Shown in pieces: positions 54,931 through 63,688 of a stretch of 64,000 nt of DNA (position 1 is the stretch's first letter; every line of letters begins with the position of its first letter). The stretch covers positions 1,736,001-1,800,000 of the forward strand of contig JACKDX010000001.1 of the NCBI GenBank assembly GCA_020633325.1. The letters run 5' to 3'. The notes beneath the pieces are model-generated. The model did not search any database. It was not told the origin of the DNA and worked only from the letters and a program-made list of their open reading frames with translations. The position numbers were made by a program, and so were the translations under genes. The stretch is from Myxococcales bacterium. GTDB taxonomy: Bacteria > Myxococcota_A > Polyangia > Polyangiales > GCA-016699535.

Positions 54931-55140
54931 TCACGTTCCGCCGTCGACATCCTCATTGCAGGAGGCATCTACGTCGCTGCCGCCATCAAGACAGTGTGCA
55001 CCTCTGTCTTCTGAGCCCGCATCCCGATTAGTGGGTTGGGCGGGGGGCTGAGGTTGCGGGCCGCCCGTGCACGAGCTCAGAAGCACCGACCCCAAAAGGA
55101 GCCCAGCTAACCAAATGTGGAGGCGGCGGGTCATCAACAT
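54931..55140 (-). CDS. Small Pro/Asp-rich lipoprotein
   Basis: A ~69-residue protein with signal core LAGLLLGSVLLSSC and a lipobox Cys. The rest is low-complexity: PQPQPPAQP, then a Cys/Asp/Gly-rich tail (CLDGGSDVDASC). It lies tail to tail with the LysM gene, with 3 bp between them. Starts at 55140 and 55134 are both possible. The function is unknown. Confidence 0.6.
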   Translation of the reverse strand: MLMTRRLHIWLAGLLLGSVLLSSCTGGPQPQPPAQPTNRDAGSEDRGAHCLDGGSDVDASCNEDVDGGT

Positions 55141-55249
55141 GGAAACAATATCGCACAACCTTGCATCAAGCATGCCAACGACCAGCTTTCAGTTCACCAA
55201 TAGTTTCAGCTAGAGCGTGCGCGGGTGGCACACTTTGGCACAGATCGAC

Positions 55250-58200
55250 CTAGATCCCATGGGATTTGAGGCGCCGATAGAAGGTGCGCCGCGGCATATT
55301 GAGAGCCCTGGCGGCCGCGGCTCGATTCCACTGGTGTGAATGGAGCGCCTGAAGCATGCGTTCCTTCTCCTCGGCCCCGAAAGCCTGCGCATCGAACGGG
55401 ATACCACTGGCCAGGTTGGGCTTGGGCGCGCTTCGCGCCTGAACTGAATGAATGGGCAAGTCCTTTGCCTCGATGAGGTCGTCTTGCGCAAATATACATG
55501 CGTTTAGAAGCACGTGCTCCAGCTGGCGCACGTTACCGGGCCAGTCAAATGCGCAAAGCGAATCTAAGGCGCCACGGCTGAGACGTTTTTTTTTCTCCGC
55601 CTGCCCCGCCGCGTGCTTGCGCAAGAAATGCTCGCACAACGGCGGGATATCGCCTGGGCGGTCCCGCAATGGTGGCAAGGCAATCTCGACAACGTTCAGA
55701 CGGTAAAACAAGTCCTCGCGGAAAAGCCCCTCTTCGACCAAGAGAGACAGGGGCCGATGACAAGCCGTGACGATTCGAACAACGGCCTGCGCTTCCTGCT
55801 CGCTGCCGACCGCACAATAGGTGCCGTTTTGGAGCACCCGCAGCAAACTTGCCTGCATGCGGGGAGACATGTTTGCCACTTCATCCAAGAAGAGGGTCCC
55901 GCCCGATGCCTGCGCAAGCAGCCCTATGCGGTCGCGACCGGCGCCCGTAAATGCGCCTTTGACATGACCGAAGAGCTCGCTCTCTAAGAGGCCTTCCGCG
56001 ATGGCCGCGCAGTTCACTCCGATGAAAGGACGGCTGTCGTCGCCGGCCGCATCGTGGAGCGCCCGCGCTATCAGTTCCTTGCCGGTTCCGCTTTCACCAT
56101 ATATGGAGACCGGGACGTTCGAAGTCGCCACGCGTTCCACACGTTCCAGGACTTGACGCATGGATTCGCTGTGCGCGACGATTCCATAGCGGTCAGGTTG
56201 TTCGTGGAGTTTCTCCTTCGCGCCTTTCAGCTCACGACGAACCACAACCAATTCCTCGGTGCGTCGTTCAAGAGCGCGCGCCTGCGCCTCATGAGCATCA
56301 GCCAAACGCCTGTTCGCGCGCTCTAGCTCAGAAGTTCGAAGTTGCAGTTGTTCAAGCATACGGGCTTTTTCAATGGCCAGGGCCGCCTGATCTGCAAACG
56401 CCAGTAACAGGTCAAGATCGGCGTCTTGAAAGCGCCCCCGAACGAAGCGGTGCTCCAAATAGAGCACGCCCAGCACACCCGATGTGCCGCGAATCGGCAC
56501 GCATGCCACTGATCGCAACATGAGCTTGTGCACGGATCGGTATTCGCTCAAACGCTGATCGCCCGCCGCGTCGGTTGTAACGATGGGATCGTTATCTATA
56601 AACACCGCTTCGGCGATCGAACGAGACATGGTTTCGTCGGACGAGGTGCCAAAGCCTCTTGCCGTATGGGTCTGCAGTGTCCCTGTGGCATCTGCCAATA
56701 AAACAAAGCCTTTTTCAGCTCGGAAAAAGCTGACGGCTCCATCGGTTATTCGTTCCAGCAGCCTATCAAGCTGGTGCTCACTAACCAATCGACGAAGAAT
56801 GTCGAGCAAATGGTTAAAGCGTTCCTGCGCGATGGTTTCCATAGCGGCCTCCGTCTCGACAGCGGGGAGACGGGTGGCTGCGTAAGCAGCGTTGAGCCTC
56901 GCTCTCCACGGGTCTGTCCAATAGGTGTCTTGATAGTCGACTGGCAAAGCAGAGGCGATGTCGGCAATCAGCGCTACCGTTCTGTTAAGATACACATGTT
57001 TGTCGTTGGGTCGTGCTGCCTCAGAATGCGCAAGCACGGCGAGCGCACGCCAAGAAAGTTCCCGATCGCCTCTTCTGTCTGATTCCTCCAATGCCATGTG
57101 CGCGAGTTGCGTGGCGGAGTCATGTTTCCCCAACTGGGCATCGCGGAGTCCCATCAGCATCGAAAGGCGGGAGCGCAAATCCGCGAGGTCTCCTTTCTCG
57201 AGTTCTTTCGACGCCGCAATAAGAAATGCATCTGCTCGGGCGGTATCGGGTGGCACTTGATAGCCCAGAGAGGCCTCTGCCGCATCGAGCTGGGCTTCGG
57301 CCACTTCGCGCGTTTGCCCGAGCACCTGGAAAATTTCAATGGCCTCCTGATAGCTCTGCAATCCCTCGGCGTGCTGATGGGTGCGCACCTGAATGTCCCC
57401 CATCAACGCGACTCCTTGTGCGTAAACGCGCTGGATGCCCATTCGTACGGCATCTTGAAGCACCTCGGCCAAGAGCATGCGCGCCTGTCCATACCGTCCC
57501 AAGCAGATTTTCAAGTGAGCCAGATTCGCCCGCGCCATGAGGTCTGATGAATGCTTTGCTGCGCGTCTGGCCGAGGAAATGGCGCTCAAATAGTGCCGCT
57601 CCGCCTCCGTGTACCGTGCTTGGAGCGATTCCAAAGTGCCGACGTTGAGCGAGAACACCGCAATACTTCCGACGTCTTCGAGCGCTCGCGCCAATGTGAG
57701 ACTTTCTCCGTAGAGCCGTCGCGCTTCTCGAAAATGGCCACGTCGATGTTGCGCGATTGCCATATAGTTAAGCACATTCGCTTCCTCAGACTTCCGCCCA
57801 AGCCTGCGGGCAAGCAATAGCGCACGCCGATACGAAGCGTCAGCCTCCTCTTGCTCGCCCTGATAATCTTGTGCCATGCCAGCAGCAGTGAGTAGCTCGA
57901 TGCCTGAGGCATCATCCGTATCGTGATTGAGAAGTGCTTGCGATACCGTCTCGACTACCTCGGGATACCGCCCTTGGTTCAGAAGAGCGCGGGCGCGTTC
58001 ACGGGCAAAGGGGGCTTTTCGTTCTGCGGTGAGCATTGGCTCAAGAGCATCAAGCTCCTTTAGCGCAAGCGCGTAGTCGCCCTTTGCGATGCGTATCCGT
58101 GCGCGTAACAGTTGCGCCTCTTGCCCCTCTTCATCGCTCGGTTTGCCAGAAAGCACGTCGGCTGTTCTCTCAACAGCCATGTCGTACTCTCCGAGCTCCA

Positions 58201-60193
58201 GATAGAGACGCGCGAGGCGAAGCAATGCCATGGGCCGACCGGTGTGGCGCATATGCGGCAACCATGCGGCATACCACTTTGCTGCCCTTGACGTGGCGCC
58301 CTCAGCCAACACCTGATCGCATGCCACGGGCACGTGACGCGCCATTGCTGCGGCATCTTCGCTTGCCAAGGCGAGTTCCGCGCGCTGCGAAATGGTAAAC
58401 GCCTCGACATGCTTCAACAAGCTGAGCGCACATGCTCGACGGGCTGGCGCATCAAACGCTCGCAAAGCAACCTCTCCTAACTCCGGGGAGATGAGTCGCA
58501 CCTGGGCACGAGAACGCTCAATCATCTGGTGTCGTTCGAGTTCGGCGACGGCCTGTTCCACGTCCCATACCGACAGCAAGGGCTCGGAACTCCTCTTGCA
58601 CGCTTCGAAGAACTCTAGGGGCATCATGTCACCGAGCATGCTCAGCACCATTGCCATCTGACGCGCCTCTGGTCCCAAGTGTTCGAATAACGCATCGGCA
58701 CGCTTCCGGACGCGTCCCTCCACCACCAGCGAAGCGATATCCCGCGCTGATGGCATAAAGAGCGCCGCCGCTCGAGCCAAGAGGTCATGCGCTTGCCCAG
58801 GATGTCCATCACAGCGACGCAAAATAGCCTCGTGCACGGACTCGTCCACCTCTCCCAAAGCATCTGTAACCAAACGCTGCATCTCGGGCCGGGCAAGCTT
58901 CTCTAGCTGAAACGTTTTGTGACACGTCCAGGCATCGTTGCTGCCTCGTCCCGTCCCAATGAGCGCCACGGGGCCCCTCGTTTCGTCATACATAAAGGCG
59001 CGAAGTCGCTCACACACTTCGGGCTCGGCGCGATCGAGGTCGTCGATCAAAAGCACAAGCCCTGCCTCCGATTGGCTGCCCACCTTCGCGTCTTGCAGCA
59101 TGTCCAATCCGTTGGCATCCCCCCTGAAAGTCACTTCGGCCGCATGCACTCGGTAGCCGCTCAGCGCCATGCGCCACCTTAGCTCTGTGAGGAGCGTGGT
59201 TTTCCCCATTCCTTCCCCTGCTGCTATCCAACCGACCCAAGGTCCGGGAAGCGGACGCGCGCTATACGTATCGAAAAACCTCGAGACCTCGAGTTCAAGT
59301 TCGGCGACCACTGATTCGCGACCCCGAGGAATCGGCGGCAAGAAAACGCGCGGCTCCTGGCGCGTCGTCGCAGGTGTATCCAGCAATGTTTCAAGTGCGC
59401 TACGAAATTCCGAAAGAGCGGCTGTCCTCTTCTCTGGGTCTGGGTGAAGTGCACCCAGCGCAATCGCTCCTGCACGGGCTCGCCACGGCTCTTTTTCGCT
59501 CGGAGGTAGTTCAAGCTGCGGTTGCCCCTCCATATGTCGAGCTCGGGCTTTGATCGAAAGCGTCTCCAAAGGCGTTTGGCCATATAACCCCATCCACAGC
59601 ACCGCCCCAAGCGCATAGACGTCGCCCTTTGTAGTCGGTATCCCGCTCTTCAAGCACTCTGGCGCCATGAATGCCGGCGTGCCGCCTCCATGTCTTGCCG
59701 GTTCATCATGAAGCCGAGCCAGGCCAAAATCGATAAGCCACGGCCGCCCGTCGTGGTCCAGGATAATATTGTTGGGCTTGATGTCGCCGTGAACGACACC
59801 CTCACGATGGACGATGCTGAGCGAATGCGCCACTTCGGCCACGCAGTGGAGGAGCTCATTGCCGCTCAGACCTTCATCCAACGCCGCGTGCAACGTCCGG
59901 CCAGAAACGTAGGCACGGGTCAAAAAAGGTATCAACGCATCTGAGCCATCCTGAGCGCACCCGCTCTCTATGACGCCGCAATCGAGAACCCGCGCGACTC
60001 CCGGGATGGCCAGCCTGGCCAACATCATGAACTCCCGCCCAGCTTGGGCGGGGTCCCACTCCCTCCGCGGCACGGGTGAAAAGATCTTGAGTGCCACTTC
60101 TCTGTCCAAGCGGAGATCTTCCGCATGATAAACTGAGCCAGAAGCTCCCACGCCCAGGTCGCCTAACACTCGGTATCGGCTGGGAATTTTCAT
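55250..60193 (-). CDS. Ser/Thr kinase - ATPase - TPR - GAF - sigma54 activator chimera
   Basis: A 1647-residue protein with five functional parts. (1) A kinase-like domain, about 5-265: DLGVGASGSVYHAED, Lys in VALKIF, VVHGDIKPNN (HGD instead of HRD), IDFGLARL. (2) A NACHT/AAA-like ATPase with IAAGEGMGKTTLL near 328. (3) A TPR region, about 620-1080. (4) A GAF domain, about 1140-1290. (5) A sigma54-interacting AAA+ domain with GESGTGKELIA near 1370, GAFTGA near 1417 and TLFLDEVANM, and a Fis-type helix-turn-helix at the end (RAAAARALNMPRRTFYRRL). It should activate sigma54 promoters in response to a ligand or phosphorylation. The ATG at 60193 is preferred over the GTG at 60199. Confidence 0.9.
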   Translation of the reverse strand: MKIPSRYRVLGDLGVGASGSVYHAEDLRLDREVALKIFSPVPRREWDPAQAGREFMMLARLAIPGVARVLDCGVIESGCAQDGSDALIPFLTRAYVSGRTLHAALDEGLSGNELLHCVAEVAHSLSIVHREGVVHGDIKPNNIILDHDGRPWLIDFGLARLHDEPARHGGGTPAFMAPECLKSGIPTTKGDVYALGAVLWMGLYGQTPLETLSIKARARHMEGQPQLELPPSEKEPWRARAGAIALGALHPDPEKRTAALSEFRSALETLLDTPATTRQEPRVFLPPIPRGRESVVAELELEVSRFFDTYSARPLPGPWVGWIAAGEGMGKTTLLTELRWRMALSGYRVHAAEVTFRGDANGLDMLQDAKVGSQSEAGLVLLIDDLDRAEPEVCERLRAFMYDETRGPVALIGTGRGSNDAWTCHKTFQLEKLARPEMQRLVTDALGEVDESVHEAILRRCDGHPGQAHDLLARAAALFMPSARDIASLVVEGRVRKRADALFEHLGPEARQMAMVLSMLGDMMPLEFFEACKRSSEPLLSVWDVEQAVAELERHQMIERSRAQVRLISPELGEVALRAFDAPARRACALSLLKHVEAFTISQRAELALASEDAAAMARHVPVACDQVLAEGATSRAAKWYAAWLPHMRHTGRPMALLRLARLYLELGEYDMAVERTADVLSGKPSDEEGQEAQLLRARIRIAKGDYALALKELDALEPMLTAERKAPFARERARALLNQGRYPEVVETVSQALLNHDTDDASGIELLTAAGMAQDYQGEQEEADASYRRALLLARRLGRKSEEANVLNYMAIAQHRRGHFREARRLYGESLTLARALEDVGSIAVFSLNVGTLESLQARYTEAERHYLSAISSARRAAKHSSDLMARANLAHLKICLGRYGQARMLLAEVLQDAVRMGIQRVYAQGVALMGDIQVRTHQHAEGLQSYQEAIEIFQVLGQTREVAEAQLDAAEASLGYQVPPDTARADAFLIAASKELEKGDLADLRSRLSMLMGLRDAQLGKHDSATQLAHMALEESDRRGDRELSWRALAVLAHSEAARPNDKHVYLNRTVALIADIASALPVDYQDTYWTDPWRARLNAAYAATRLPAVETEAAMETIAQERFNHLLDILRRLVSEHQLDRLLERITDGAVSFFRAEKGFVLLADATGTLQTHTARGFGTSSDETMSRSIAEAVFIDNDPIVTTDAAGDQRLSEYRSVHKLMLRSVACVPIRGTSGVLGVLYLEHRFVRGRFQDADLDLLLAFADQAALAIEKARMLEQLQLRTSELERANRRLADAHEAQARALERRTEELVVVRRELKGAKEKLHEQPDRYGIVAHSESMRQVLERVERVATSNVPVSIYGESGTGKELIARALHDAAGDDSRPFIGVNCAAIAEGLLESELFGHVKGAFTGAGRDRIGLLAQASGGTLFLDEVANMSPRMQASLLRVLQNGTYCAVGSEQEAQAVVRIVTACHRPLSLLVEEGLFREDLFYRLNVVEIALPPLRDRPGDIPPLCEHFLRKHAAGQAEKKKRLSRGALDSLCAFDWPGNVRQLEHVLLNACIFAQDDLIEAKDLPIHSVQARSAPKPNLASGIPFDAQAFGAEEKERMLQALHSHQWNRAAAARALNMPRRTFYRRLKSHGI

Positions 60194-60240
60194 GCCCACG
60201 GACTAGTTTAGCACATCATGGCGCAGGTGCGCGCTTATTG

Positions 60241-60255
60241 GCGCATTGTGTGCCA
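60241..60255 (-). promoter_or_regulatory. Possible -24/-12 (sigma54) promoter element
   Basis: On the minus strand TGGCAC is followed by GC with exactly 10 bp between the invariant GG and GC. The T-T pair before the -12 GC is missing. It lies 16 bp past the stop of the upstream kinase gene and about 48 bp before the start of the sigma54 activator gene. Autoregulation would be simple if it is real. Confidence 0.35.
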
Positions 60256-60270
60256 AACTGGGCAGACGAT

Positions 60271-61485
60271 CTACTTGGAAGGCTTAGGCGCCCCACCGCG
60301 GGCAGAGCGCGGGCGGGCGCTCCCTTCCCCGGCTCTCGCCTCTCCCAGATCCCCCGACAGGGCATCCGGCCCAAATTCCAGCGCCTGGCCGCCTTGGGGG
60401 CCCACCTCGGCGCCCCCCAGGGGCTCGGCGAGCATGCGAATATCCTCGAGCATAGAGTCATCATCGAAATGCTCAAGCGCACCGTGCGATGAAAGCAGCT
60501 CTACGTCGCGGCCGGCACTGAGAGCCGTTCCAATGTCCATGTGAGGCAGATCGAACTCCGTGGAGCGCGACAACTTAGAGCTGATTACGCGAAGATGATC
60601 TCGAATCACGTGACTGCCGAGGAGCCAACCAGCGTTCAGGGCTAGGGTCTCAAGTCCAAGGGCGAGTTCTGAGGCCCCTGCGAGGCGACGCATACGTTCC
60701 TTTTCCAGCGTCCGCATGATGATGTCTTGCAGCGCTGCGGGAATCTCCGGACGACGCGCGGACGGTGGAGGCACCTCGCGCTCGACAACCGCCGTCATGA
60801 CCTCCAGGTCTGTGCCCATGAACAGACGAGAGTTGGTAGCAAGCTCATAGAGGATGACCCCCAACGCATACACATCCACCCGGTGGTCCAACTTTCGGCC
60901 GTGCACCTGTTCTGGCGGCATGTAGGCGTACGTCCCGGTCACCACGCCGGAATGGGTACCCGTCCCCTCCGCCGTCTGCGCCACGCCAAAATCCAACACT
61001 TTAATGTGACCGGTCTCGGTGACCATTAAGTTGTCAGGTGTCACGTCGCGGTGAACGACTTCGGCGATGCCGGATCGCGGATTGCGGAACTGGTGGGCAT
61101 AGCCCAACGCATCGGCCGCTTGAATCACGATGGCGCATGCGACGGGCAGCGGGATAAAAATACCGGCCTCGGCGGACGCCTCAAGGACTTGTGCCACGCT
61201 GTGTCCGCGCACATGCTCCATGGCCATATACCATTGCCCTTCCGCGGCACCAAACTCGTATACCTGGGGGAGCCCAGGATGGTCCAACGAGCCCAATAGG
61301 AGTGCTTCGTTCTTAAACAGCTGCAGCACGCGGGCCTCGTCCGCCAAATGGCGAAAGAGCCGCTTGATCACCACCGCCCGCAAAAAGCCTGATCGGCCTC
61401 GCTGAATTGCCAAAAACAACTCCGCCATCCCTCCGGTGGCGAGTTTGTGGCAGAGTTCGTAGCGACCAAACAGCTTTGACTTCAT
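60271..61485 (-). CDS. Serine/threonine protein kinase
   Basis: A 404-residue PknB-like kinase. The start at 61485 (MKSKLFGRYELCHKLATGGMA) is the family start; the longer frame to 61533 is not supported. Kinase motifs: glycine loop KLATGGMAELFLA, catalytic Lys in AVVIKRL, VVHRDVTPDN, VLDFGVAQ, and a PPEQ activation-segment end (YAYMPPEQ). The domain ends near 280, and the C-terminal ~120 residues are polar with Gly/Arg/Pro at the end and no membrane segment. It precedes the kinase-sigma54 chimera on the same strand with a 77-bp gap, so a cascade is possible but unproven. Confidence 0.92.
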   Translation of the reverse strand: MKSKLFGRYELCHKLATGGMAELFLAIQRGRSGFLRAVVIKRLFRHLADEARVLQLFKNEALLLGSLDHPGLPQVYEFGAAEGQWYMAMEHVRGHSVAQVLEASAEAGIFIPLPVACAIVIQAADALGYAHQFRNPRSGIAEVVHRDVTPDNLMVTETGHIKVLDFGVAQTAEGTGTHSGVVTGTYAYMPPEQVHGRKLDHRVDVYALGVILYELATNSRLFMGTDLEVMTAVVEREVPPPSARRPEIPAALQDIIMRTLEKERMRRLAGASELALGLETLALNAGWLLGSHVIRDHLRVISSKLSRSTEFDLPHMDIGTALSAGRDVELLSSHGALEHFDDDSMLEDIRMLAEPLGGAEVGPQGGQALEFGPDALSGDLGEARAGEGSARPRSARGGAPKPSK

Positions 61486-61592
61486 AACTGGCTTGTAATA
61501 CCTAAAAACCGATGACGATGCGACGCTTTCCACGTATTTTGTGTTCGAAAGCTGTCGTCCGCGTCTAACTCTGTCATAAGTGCTGCCATCGC

Positions 61593-62441
61593 ATGGAGCA
61601 AGGCATTAAGGATCATACGATTGTGATCACCGGCGGGGCGCGGGGCATCGGTCTCGCGCACGCCCATTACTGCGCAGCACAAGGAGCCAACGTGGTCATC
61701 GTGGATTCGGGTTCAGATCTGGACGGGACTGGTGGCGATTCGCGATTGGCCCACGGAGCGGCTCGAGAAATAGCTAGAGCAGGCGGTGGTTCCGTATGTT
61801 CTGCCGCCATCGATGTTCGCAGCGAAGGGGCTTTTGCCGAAGTCCTCGAACTCGCTCTCGGCATGCACGGTCGGCTGGATGCCGTGATACTCAATGCGGG
61901 AATGCACACCGAAAAGCGCCTGCTCAACCTGGACTCCGGCGATCTCGAGATGTCACTCGGGTATCTCGTAGCGGCGTTTCGGTGGACCCAACAGGCGATT
62001 GCCTATTGGAGCACAAGACAGGCGGCGGGCGCATTGCTCCTCACAACCTCAAGCCGGGCCTGGCATGGACGCGCCGAGCAGGCACATCTCAGCGCGGCAG
62101 ACGCCGCCGTTTTGGCCCTCGTTCGTTCCGCAGCAGCAGAGCTGCGGCAAAAACCGATACGAATCAATGCGATTGCGCCCTTTGCTCTGAGCCGGCAGAC
62201 CAGGAGATGGCCCGAAAGCCAACATGTTGATCCGCATGCCATCAGTGCGGATTATGCGGCACCGCTCGCCGCTTTTCTCGTCTCCCCCTCTGCCAAGGCA
62301 GTCAGCGGCGAAGTGCTTTCACAAAGTGGCGCAAGAATCTACGCGATCCGCCCCGCGCAGACACCCGGCGTCTTTCTGCCTGAGCTGCCCGTAAATCTCG
62401 CCGACATGGCTACGCTAGTCAAAGAGGCGCTTGCGCAATAG
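61593..62441 (+). CDS. SDR-fold protein without catalytic Tyr and Lys
   Basis: A 282-residue Rossmann protein. The cofactor site is intact: IVITGGARGIGLA (near 10-22), VIVDSGSDLD and LNAGMHTEKR. The catalytic region is not. After LLTTSSRA, the tyrosine/lysine segment, normally YSAAK, reads HLSAADAAV, so Tyr is Leu and Lys is Asp. The C-terminal region (LVSPSAKAVSGEVLSQSGA) still fits an SDR dimer/substrate region. It may bind NAD(P) without redox activity, or use another chemistry. It is divergent from the kinase gene and convergent with the next small gene. Confidence 0.8.
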   Translation: MEQGIKDHTIVITGGARGIGLAHAHYCAAQGANVVIVDSGSDLDGTGGDSRLAHGAAREIARAGGGSVCSAAIDVRSEGAFAEVLELALGMHGRLDAVILNAGMHTEKRLLNLDSGDLEMSLGYLVAAFRWTQQAIAYWSTRQAAGALLLTTSSRAWHGRAEQAHLSAADAAVLALVRSAAAELRQKPIRINAIAPFALSRQTRRWPESQHVDPHAISADYAAPLAAFLVSPSAKAVSGEVLSQSGARIYAIRPAQTPGVFLPELPVNLADMATLVKEALAQ

Positions 62442-62495
62442 GGACCCCGGCCCGATGATACGCAGTGGGGCAGCCTGCCGCCCCCCAGCCGGCTC

Positions 62496-62660
62496 TTAAA
62501 CTCCAAGATCGATGATAATCACACCGCGGTCTTGATCATCTTCGACCGTCTGGGGGCTCAACGGCTCTGGAAGCGGAAGCTCAAGCACCTGTTCATAGTG
62601 CTTGATCCGCTCCAGCTCTTCGCGTTGTCGGATTTGCTCTATAATAAATGGGGGCAACAT
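62496..62660 (-). CDS. Small conserved-looking protein, MLPPFIIEQIR type
   Basis: A 54-residue protein from the ATG at 62660: MLPPFIIEQIRQREELERIK, a Pro/Leu-rich middle (LELPLPEPLSP) and an acidic end (DDQDRGVIIIDLGV). From memory, short proteins with this start and a GVVIIDL-type end occur widely in proteobacteria as unnamed genes. A perfect TATAAT with a TTGGCA box lies 70-95 bp upstream, so it has its own promoter. The longer frame to 62729 would start inside the promoter and is rejected. The function is unknown. Confidence 0.7.
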   Translation of the reverse strand: MLPPFIIEQIRQREELERIKHYEQVLELPLPEPLSPQTVEDDQDRGVIIIDLGV

Positions 62661-62728
62661 GGCGCGGTGTCTTTCTTGCAGTACAAGGGCTATCTTCTGT
62701 TCCGGACAAAATCTCTTTCCTCTTAACA

Positions 62729-62756
62729 ATTATAGTACATCCCCAGGGTATGCCAA
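62729..62756 (-). promoter_or_regulatory. Sigma70 promoter for the 54-residue protein gene
   Basis: On the minus strand TTGGCA (62751-62756) is followed after 16 bp by a perfect TATAAT (62729-62734). Predicted transcription starts near 62722, giving a leader of about 60 bases. It lies in the gap shared with divergent rsmA. Confidence 0.6.
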
Positions 62757-62807
62757 GACTTAGGGGGAAAAAGGCTTCAATAGCCAGTAATCATTCATGA
62801 ATTAATA

Positions 62808-62829
62808 CAGCAACGATCATCCGTTGCTG
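62808..62829 (+). promoter_or_regulatory. Perfect 8-bp hairpin in the rsmA leader
   Basis: CAGCAACG and CGTTGCTG pair perfectly around ATCATC, ending 13 bp before the rsmA GTG. It could hide or frame the ribosome-binding region, or be an operator. No T-run follows, so it is not a standard attenuator. Confidence 0.4.
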
Positions 62830-62842
62830 CTGAAACTTTGCA

Positions 62843-63688
62843 GTGCAGTCAGATAATCCCCGAGCGTTGCTTCGCAAGCACGGATTCCAGCCGAAGGGCC
62901 GGTATTCTCAAAACTTTCTCGTGGCGCCGCGGACCGTCCAAAGAATTTGCGATCGGATACTTTTGACGACCGCTGAGGAATGGGTGATCGAACTGGGCGC
63001 GGGCACAGGGGTTCTCACTGTTGAGCTGCTGCTACGGGGCGCGACCGTGACGGCCGTGGAACCAGACCCCGACATGGTACACGTCTTGCGGACGGAGCTT
63101 GGCGCGGAAGCGCACTTAAGTATCCTCATGGCCGACGCCCTTGATCTTGATGTCCAAACGATGTCTTTGGACAAGAACAGGCGCCCCATAGTCGCCGGCA
63201 ACCTCCCTTATGCCATTACCGGCTCCATCTTGAGATGGGCATGCGCAAACGCTGCTTTCGTTAAGCGATACGTGTTCTTGGTGCAAAAGGAAGTGGGGCA
63301 GCGCATCGTGGCTATGGCCGGAAGTGCTCATTATGGTGCGCTCAGTGTCTTCTTACAAAACAAGTTTGAGCCGCATGTGCTAGAGCGGGTCGGGAAAGAC
63401 GCATTTTTCCCTCGACCTAAAGTGGACAGCGCGTTGGTTGCGCTCGAGACAAGGCATGCCCCTATCACCGAGGAGACCTCTGTCTTTCGATCAACCGTGC
63501 GCGCCGCATTCGATGCGCGGCGCAAGACGTTGCGCAAGGCATTATCCCAAAATCTGCTGAGCAGCGATCAAGCAAGATCTGTTCTACTCGCCGCCGACAT
63601 CGATGGGCAGCGGCGGGGAGAAACGTTGAGTGTTGAGGAGTTCATGCGTCTGAGCGATCACGCCGCTCGCGAACTCGGGTCAACCTGA
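62843..63688 (+). CDS. rsmA: 16S rRNA dimethyladenosine transferase
   Basis: A 281-residue RsmA/KsgA methyltransferase that dimethylates two adjacent adenosines near the 3' end of 16S rRNA. GRYSQNFLVAP near residue 20, the SAM site VIELGAGTGVLTVELL near 50, acidic VEPDPDM and the catalytic NLPYAITG near 120 are all present. FFPRPKVDSALVAL gives the C-terminal RNA-binding part. The start is GTG. Its last 9 bp overlap the convergent reductase fragment. Confidence 0.95.
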   Translation: MQSDNPRALLRKHGFQPKGRYSQNFLVAPRTVQRICDRILLTTAEEWVIELGAGTGVLTVELLLRGATVTAVEPDPDMVHVLRTELGAEAHLSILMADALDLDVQTMSLDKNRRPIVAGNLPYAITGSILRWACANAAFVKRYVFLVQKEVGQRIVAMAGSAHYGALSVFLQNKFEPHVLERVGKDAFFPRPKVDSALVALETRHAPITEETSVFRSTVRAAFDARRKTLRKALSQNLLSSDQARSVLLAADIDGQRRGETLSVEEFMRLSDHAARELGST

